64,000 nucleotides of DNA, taken from contig ML058453.1 in assembly GCA_003013855.2 (NCBI GenBank), positions 5,077,861 to 5,141,860 of the forward strand, written 5' to 3'. Every line of letters begins with the position of its first letter. Position 1 is the stretch's first letter. Position numbers and translations under genes: made by a program. The notes beneath the pieces were generated by a model. That model was not told the origin of the DNA and made no database searches. It saw nothing but the letters and a program-made list of their open reading frames with translations. This stretch comes from Liriodendron chinense (taxonomy: Eukaryota; Streptophyta; Magnoliopsida; Magnoliales; Magnoliaceae). Of the stretch, positions 58,171 through 64,000 are shown piece after piece.

Positions 58171-58616
58171 CTCATACATCTACACAAGTACTCGTGAACA
58201 GTCACCCCCATTTTTTTAAATGGTACAAAACATGGCATAGGTGTCTTGTCACTTAACTTTTGAGAAAATCTTCATTTGCTATTAGTAATTATACTGGCAA
58301 TAAACCCATGAAGGGGGTTAATTTAAAAAAGAAAAAAGAAAAAAGAAAAAAGAACAAAGAAAAAAAATAGTCTACATTCTAAAAAGAAGTCCATGATCTC
58401 ATTATGATAGAAGAAATCCAGTGCCACATATTAGTGATAGACTATAAAAAAACACCACTTTCTATTCTATACAAAATCATTAGCGTGTCAGCCAATGTCT
58501 AAATGCATAAAAGGTTTCAACTGTTAAGATAAAAGGAGATTTATACAAAACTGAGAAATCAAAACCATGACCCAAAAAACAAAACCAAAAATCGATTTCA
58601 GCAAAATATATCAGAT
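58171..58616. other. 3' region of the DUF506 gene
   Basis: AT-rich, with an 'aaaaaagaaaaaagaaaaaag' run at 58325-58362. It includes the probable 3' UTR of the minus-strand gene; no poly(A) signal is decisive. Confidence 0.5.
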
Positions 58617-59618
58617 TTAGCAGCAGTTTATACTGGGGCTAGAAAACTGGCTAGACAAGCATGACCCTTGGGACCCACTCAGATGCCTCCTCCTAGGCTC
58701 TACCTTTGGAGGTGTCCAGTTGCTAGCTTTAGATGGTTCATGTTCAGCTCTTCTAGCTTCACCTTCTCTACCAACTTCTGGATTAGAGACGGGAAAAGGA
58801 ATGGTGGAGATTTTCTGATAGCATGAGAGCCACTTAGACTGCATGTAGCTAGCTTTCCTCCATGGTGGGATGTGGAGGCCACTCTCCCTTAGAGACCGTT
58901 CTGTAGCTGAGGAAAGGAGAGTGACTATGTTGCTTAGCTTCTCTTCATTGCCTACAAAGATGGAGGGGAGATTGTGGAAGAGCTGGGTGTAGGATGAGGT
59001 AGGCCTTGCCAATTCAAATTGGGACTTGAAATCAATGTCTAGTATCAATCTCAATGGGTCACCATTCGCATCCATCATCATGACATCAATGTATTCATAA
59101 TCCCCTGAAACAATAAAAACAAAATTTAATTAATGTAAAAAAAAAGCATGAAAATAAATAAATAACCTTTACAAATGCTGCATGATGGGTCAACTGAAAA
59201 ATTACTGAAAGATTAATATATGAAATCTACAGAAAAGACATCTATTTCATTTTCTAAAACAGACCCAAAGATAGTATAAGGTGTCAAAATATCTCAAATT
59301 CCTTTTAGAATAAGGAAAAGACACTTTCTGTTTCTTTGTTTGTCTGAAGAACCAAATCATATAGAAGCTGTCTGGGTATGAATACGTACACAAGCAATTG
59401 TCTACATGGGGAAAAAAATCTTCTTCAAATATGGAAAAAGAAACTATCATTTTAGAGGCACTATCTACACCCACACTTTTTGATGTACATGCCCCCACTT
59501 CTACTTTTGGTGTCAGACTATCACCAAAAGGAGAAAACAAGGGTGTGTGCATAAAAACATGGTGTGTAAATATCCTTTCATTTTCTTAAATAAATGAGTT
59601 ATTTGCTTGATCTTCCTC

Positions 59619-59655
<37 letters not shown>

Positions 59656-60364
59656 GACCACCTACAGTCTGCCTGCAACACAGAAAATCCTCTAAAAAAA
59701 ATAATTCCCCCACACCAACTGATTCTTTTGTGGCCGAAAACTCACTGCATGGCTCTTCTTGCCAAGCAGGTAGCCTGTAGGTGATCAGTTCTCAAAAATC
59801 CATAAACAGAGAAAAAAAATAAACTTGAAAGAGAAGGAATCTTCAGATGGGTTTTTGCCCAAAGGATTAGATTTCTAAACTAATCAACCCCAAAAATGGG
59901 AAGGTGGAATCACCTCCAAAACGGTGCAAATTAGCAACCCAAGAAGATTTACACAAAGAAGCATCATAGCCGTCCATCCTCAACCCCATCATCAGCCTCT
60001 TCTTTACACCACAACTCTTCCTTTCAGTCCCCATCTTTCTCAAATGCTTCAAGACATCCTCAAAAACCTCCATTTCAGCATCTGTGGCACTCCCAACAAT
60101 CGCCTAAGAACACCAAAAGATGAAACCCAGTCATTCTCAAATGCAAACATGCATGGGCGTAGAAAGTATTATGGAAGTCCAACTTGAAGAACATGGATTT
60201 TTTGGAAAAAAAAAAATGAAGGAAAAAAGATAAACCTGGAGTGTGAGTAATGTAGATTGATGGAGAGAGAGGGTTTGAGTGGGAGGATTGGTGGGAGTTG
60301 GTGTTTCTGATTCAATGAAATCAAGGACCATTTGAACCAGCTGCTCCTCTTCTAGGCTACTCAT
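58617..60364 (-). CDS. DUF506 (PDDEXK-like) family protein (exons 60364-60236, 60103-59914, 59104-58617)
   Basis: Predicted 268-aa protein of the plant DUF506 family, whose molecular reaction is not established. Some Arabidopsis members (RXR1, RXR3) are reported repressors of root-hair growth that bind calmodulin. Exon 1 gives MSSLEEEQLVQMVLDFIE. Exon 2 gives the acidic helix around 51-67 and the conserved DGYDASLCKSSW (87-98). Exon 3 gives EYIDVMM (110-116), LILDIDFKSQFELARPT (126-142), NLPSIFVG (151-158) and HIPPWRKASYMQSKWLS (184-200), the usual family order. The tail from about 202 is low-complexity and basic. All junctions are GT-AG (cag|gtttat, gag|gtgatt), with phases 0 and 1 that join exactly. 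The ATG at 60364 is 40 bases after a TATA box. No break is seen. Intron 2 holds a GA microsatellite. The 'PDDEXK-like' fold is a family assignment; nuclease activity is unproven. Confidence 0.92.
59622..59653. repeat. (GA)n microsatellite in DUF506 intron 2
   Basis: About 16 GA units in the 809-base intron. Confidence 0.95.
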
Positions 60365-60404
60365 CTCTCTCTGTTTCGCTCTCTTGGATCAGATGCTGTG
60401 GCGC

Positions 60405-60412
60405 TTTATATA
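60405..60412 (-). promoter_or_regulatory. TATA box of the DUF506 gene
   Basis: TATATAAA on the minus strand, 40 bases before the ATG. This implies a very short leader of roughly 10-20 bases. Confidence 0.7.
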
Positions 60413-60441
60413 TTTCCCTGACTAATATACATGAGGACAGA

Positions 60442-60449
60442 TGACGTCA
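60442..60449. promoter_or_regulatory. Palindromic TGACGTCA bZIP site upstream of the DUF506 TATA box
   Basis: A perfect TGACGTCA lies 30 bases upstream of the TATA box. This palindrome is a known high-affinity site for plant bZIP factors of the TGA and C-box-binding groups. That it works here is inferred from position. Confidence 0.55.
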
Positions 60450-60464
60450 TGATGGAGATAGAGA

Positions 60465-60525
60465 GAGGGGATAGTTATTTGATACTCGGGAAGGGTGTAA
60501 TGGTTGATACACAGGCACTTAGAAA
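60465..60525. repeat. Single end of the 'GATACGCAGGCACT' MITE family upstream of DUF506
   Basis: 'gtaatggttgatacacaggcacttagaaa' matches the family end, without a partner end in the next 400 bases. It is about 80 bases from the TATA box. Confidence 0.5.
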
Positions 60526-60599
60526 GGGACTCGGAGTCTCGGATAGGATTGGCGATGGAAGCGGTGAATGATAGGGGGACCGACTCGGCAATCCGGAGA

Positions 60600-60980
60600 C
60601 TCCCCCCTGAGGCGTGTGTTTTATCCACACTGTCCATCCAATTTTCCTAATCATTTTAGGGGACGAGCCAAAAATAGGCAGATCTAAATCTTTAGGCGAA
60701 CCATACTACAAGTAATAGTGGTGATTGAACGCGCGACGTCCAAAACTTCATAAGACCCACTGCAATGTTTGTTTGCCATCCAACCTGTTGATTAGGTCAC
60801 AAAGACCTAAATGAAGGGAAAACACAAATATCAGCTTGTCCTAAAACTTTTCCTGTGGTGTGTTCCACCTGAGATTTGAATCTGCCTCATCTTTTTGTCT
60901 CATGCACTAAAATGATGTAGAAAAATAGATGGACGGTGTAGATAAAACAGACGCATCGCAGTGGGCCCACAGAGCACTAA
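60600..60980. repeat. Foldback element, main family
   Basis: The left arm 'ggcgtgtgttttatccacactgtccatccaattttcc' pairs with 'aaaatagatggacggtgtagataaaacagacgcatcgcagtgggccc'. The centre is 'tttgtttgccatccaacctgttgattaggtcac'. Confidence 0.78.
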
Positions 60981-61695
60981 CCAGCACCGACCAGCACCTC
61001 CATCAGGCGGGCTCACTGCCCGAAAAATAGTTGAACGCGTCGTGTCGACTGACTCTAGAAAGTCCTGTGGATAGATAGATACCATAGGATTGATGAAGCA
61101 GTGTTGAGAAATGCTCCCTATAAGTTGTGGTGCTCTTGGTTGCATTGGGACACTCGGACAATCATATCCATTCATCTAGAATATTCGTTATGTGAAGTAG
61201 ACATTTCATGGGCTACCATGCAAGCATTCATACTGGTCTAACAAATGTCCACAATTTGATCAATGTTCTTCAATATGGATGGTCAAGATTGTTTGGACAA
61301 AGATAGGTCCAATCAACAATTCGATCCGTCTATTTGTTAGGCCCATCATGGATTCCTCATTATTCTAAAGAATCACGTTTGTTTGGCAATTGCAGCAATC
61401 CCATCCATGGCTTAAAAGGGAATGGCTTTAGAAAATAAAACCAAATGACGGATGGATTGGATCATCCCACCGTTGCGAATTTCTAATGTAGCCTATCAAA
61501 TGTGTTCTGGACTATGGTTCAGATCCATAGATTGGACCGTCCAAAGGCCCCATGGAAACTAGGAGCACTATAACTGCTATTAGAGAGCCGGAGCATTTGC
61601 AGCACTATCAAACTGATCTGACCGGCGGCCATTTGTCCTTTTGAATTCAGGCCGTTTACTAGTTTCATCTAAACCGTCCACTACATGTCCAGCAA
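60981..61695. other. Intergenic, no gene seen
   Basis: Recurrent phrases such as 'ttgatcaatgttcttcaatatggatggtcaagattg' and 'ccatggcttaaaagggaatgg' suggest old repeat; nothing codes. Confidence 0.4.
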
Positions 61696-61975
61696 CAAGC
61701 CGTGACTTATCCACACCGTCCATCCATTTTGCAAGGTGATTTTAGGGCAATGACCCAAAATCGAGGCAAATCCAGAGCTCAAGTGGACCACGCCATATGA
61801 AATAGTGGTTTGAATATATACCATAAAAAAAGCATTTATGACCACAATTTCCTATGGTGTGGGCCACTTGAACTTCAGATGTACATTATTTTTGGGCTTA
61901 CCCTCTAAAATATTCTGTTAAACAAGATGGACGGCATGGATATGTGATAGAGATCACAATGGGCCCACGAATGTA
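61696..61975. repeat. Foldback element, short copy
   Basis: The left arm 'tgacttatccacaccgtccatccattttgcaaggtgattttagggca' pairs with 'aaacaagatggacggcatggatatgtgatagag...gggcccac'. The centre is abbreviated. Confidence 0.7.
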
Positions 61976-62183
61976 TGGCCCTCCTCCTTTACATGTATTT
62001 ACAAAAAGTAAATTACTCTCTGTATGGAACAAGGAAAATTGTAATAATTACATACTTCACCCAGCTGCCTGCATTTACACCTTCTAAATAAGAATCAAGC
62101 ACACCCTAAGAAAAGGTAATGTGAAAGTGGGACTTTTCGAACCAATCTAACTGGGATCACAACTTGTAATTATGGGATATCAC

Positions 62184-62545
62184 CTAGGGCTGTAAATGGG
62201 TTAGCCGACCGATGGTACCCAGACCTCACCCAGACTCAGGTATGTGTCCAAGAACATGGCCCGATGCGAAATGGGTCTAGATCGGGTTTCCTTTATATTA
62301 GGCCCAACTCAACCCGACCTGAGCTCATTTAATAAATGGGCCGGTTTGGCCTATATTGCGACCCATCTAAGCCTAGACCCCTACAGACCCGGTTTTAAAC
62401 CTGTTAAAAATACTTGTATATCAGATTTAGACCTAGACCCAGCAGACCAGACCCATTTATAAATGGTCAGGTGGATCTTCCTCTACCAGACTGAGACTCA
62501 TTTATAAATGGGTCTGATGGGGTGACTCAGACCGACCCAGACGCA
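62184..62545. repeat. One-ended hAT-like fragment
   Basis: The left end 'tagggctgtaaatgggttagccgacc' resembles hAT short-element ends. The interior repeats 'cccatttataaatgg' and 'cagacccgg' type words. The expected inverted right end was not found, so the copy is probably truncated. Confidence 0.5.
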
Positions 62546-62874
62546 GACACAACGAAACATTTCCACCTAATTAACTACCTCACCGTCGGATTGGTGGACT
62601 ATAGTGGACGGCTAAAAATGAAAAAAAAAATCGATGGTCCAATTTCAACAAAGAGGTTTCCACGTATCAGTGTATGTCATGTGGCCTTATTATTAGCTGA
62701 GAACATTGCTCAGAGTAATAATATAGTTACATTACTGACGACTGAAAATACACATATTTAAATAATGAGTAAAGATAGCTGTCGTAGATGAAAGAACTGC
62801 CGTATGCGGTGAACCTGCTTCCTTTCCTTCGCTCCTGACAGTTAGGATTGATGGGTTGGTGGGCTGTATGATAG

Positions 62875-63004
62875 AGGCTTTTGCTGGCTACCTTGCTTTC
62901 TTAAGATTAGTTAAAGTCCCTCTCCCAAGTGAGCTACAGGCTTTTGCTGGCTACCTTGCTTTCTTAAGATTAGTTAAAGTCCCTCTCCCAAGTGAGCTAC
63001 AGGC
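62875..63004. repeat. Perfect 2 x 63-bp tandem duplication
   Basis: 'aggcttttgctggctacc' to 'caagtgagctac' occurs at 62875 and 62938 with no difference, followed by 'aggc' again. Confidence 0.97.
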
Positions 63005-63069
63005 AATGAGTTAGTTGTTCCATATCATATCATTTAAGCCCGCATTCAATTTTTGGCCGGTCCAACCTT

Positions 63070-63155
63070 CCAATCATTTTTCCCCACGCACCTGGGACTC
63101 GAACCCCAAACCTTATGTTGAAACTCTTAGGATTCTACCACCGGGATAAGAATAA
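63070..63155 (-). mobile_element. tRNA-derived SINE fragment
   Basis: On the minus strand: A-box-like CCCGGTGGTAGAATCC, then 'taagagtttcaacataaggt', B box GGGGTTCGAGTCCC and 'aggtgcgtgggg'. Same family as the copies at 11725 and 27183. The A tail is reduced to 'aaaa'. Confidence 0.7.
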
Positions 63156-63925
63156 CTTCAGACGAGGTTTACAATACATTTTATGGGTTGCCATATGAAA
63201 ATTTTGAGGAATTCTAGCCATCTATTCAATATATCCAACAAAAAGGACAGACAACATCATTTCTGATAAAATGGGTAGAACAACAACGTGAACCACCCAT
63301 TTGTTGTAGATCATTGCACGTATTCACCATGTTCTAAAGAATATCTTTGATCACACAATCTTAACCATTCCATTCATGTGATTTTTGCATCATAGCCCAT
63401 TATACGTATATTGGATCTAATGAACCGTCAAGATCAATCGATCAAACCGGCAAAGTGTCCTTATGCAGCAACTAGGAGCCTTGTAACTTCAATAGCAGTG
63501 GATCATTGACACAGAGACCCTCGACTCATTCAATGATTCAAAACCAAAACGAGTCGATTCGGGGAACACTTGCAAGTTTCTGTGGGCTTTTTTAGTATTA
63601 ATATTTTAATGTTTAAAAAGTGTAAATAATAAATAAATAATATCAAATCATGCTAAGCTGCGTAGAGCATTTTCGACAAGGGTCTTTTTAGTTTTGTGTT
63701 CGAACGGCAGGGTTGTTAGTGGGCCGGGCTGGACCACGGTCTTTTAAGCCTGGCCTGCTTGGGTTAGGTATGACATACTGGGCCCTAAAGCCGGCCTAAG
63801 ACTGGGACTAAAGGTCGTTTCTTAATTGGATTAGGCTTCGGCTGCATCTAATAGCACCTTAGCCTGGCTGGTTTTATGCGTGTTCTTGTTATATATATTG
63901 TAATAACCCCCCCTTTTTTTTACGG
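63156..63925. other. Intergenic, no gene seen
   Basis: AT-rich. 63700-63860 has 'gggccgggctgg', 'gcctggcctgcttgggttagg' type words of an hAT-like repeat without clear ends. Confidence 0.4.
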
Positions 63926-64000
63926 TGGGCTTTCTAAGTCCCATTGTTTTTCGATGGTGTGGCCCACCTGAGCCTGGGATATGCCTCATTTTTTTAACCC
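63926..64000. repeat. Foldback element cut by the window end
   Basis: 'cccattgtttttcgatggtgtggcccacctgagcctgggatatgcctcatttttt' is the right-arm order of the main family. Confidence 0.65.

Overview
The window is plant nuclear DNA, certainly an angiosperm. It has three intron-bearing genes of plant families with canonical GT-AG junctions, in about 64 kb of repeat-rich sequence. The commonest repeat is a foldback element built on 'gtggaccacaccacaggaaacagtg ... caaataaacatcatggtgggccc ... aaacggatggacggtgtggata'. From memory this sequence is very common in magnoliid genomes (Magnolia, Liriodendron, Lauraceae), so a magnoliid is my best guess; the sequence alone does not prove it.

Gene layout. 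(1) 2399-5081, plus strand: a two-exon PMEI-pectinesterase of the PME51 type, 560 aa, intact. (2) 7847-18065, minus strand: a four-coding-exon GT8 glycosyltransferase of the GUX (xylan glucuronosyltransferase) family, 647 aa. It includes a 21-codon first exon and a membrane-anchor exon that I found by matching splice phases. (3) 58617-60364, minus strand: a three-exon DUF506 (PDDEXK-like) protein, 268 aa. Genes 1 and 2 are convergent and both act on cell-wall polysaccharides (pectin and xylan). I see no evidence that this neighbourhood is functional. Gene 3 stands alone, with a TATA box and a perfect TGACGTCA bZIP site just upstream.

The 40 kb from 18.7 to 58.6 kb holds no convincing gene. 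It is a nest of mobile elements: more than 25 long-TIR foldback copies in several subfamilies; a second MITE family ending in 'TTGATACGCAGGCACT'; two hAT-like non-autonomous elements with perfect 8-bp target-site duplications and a third with a degenerate one; tRNA-derived SINEs, one with a perfect 16-bp duplication inside a GUX intron; and four solo LTRs, three with perfect 5-bp duplications and two of those inside foldback elements. There is also a degraded Copia reverse-transcriptase fragment, a 4 x 129-bp near-identical tandem array, and several short tandem duplications. No rRNA, functional tRNA gene, CRISPR array or complete retrotransposon was seen.

Most open reading frames outside the three genes lie inside repeats and are not annotated as genes.
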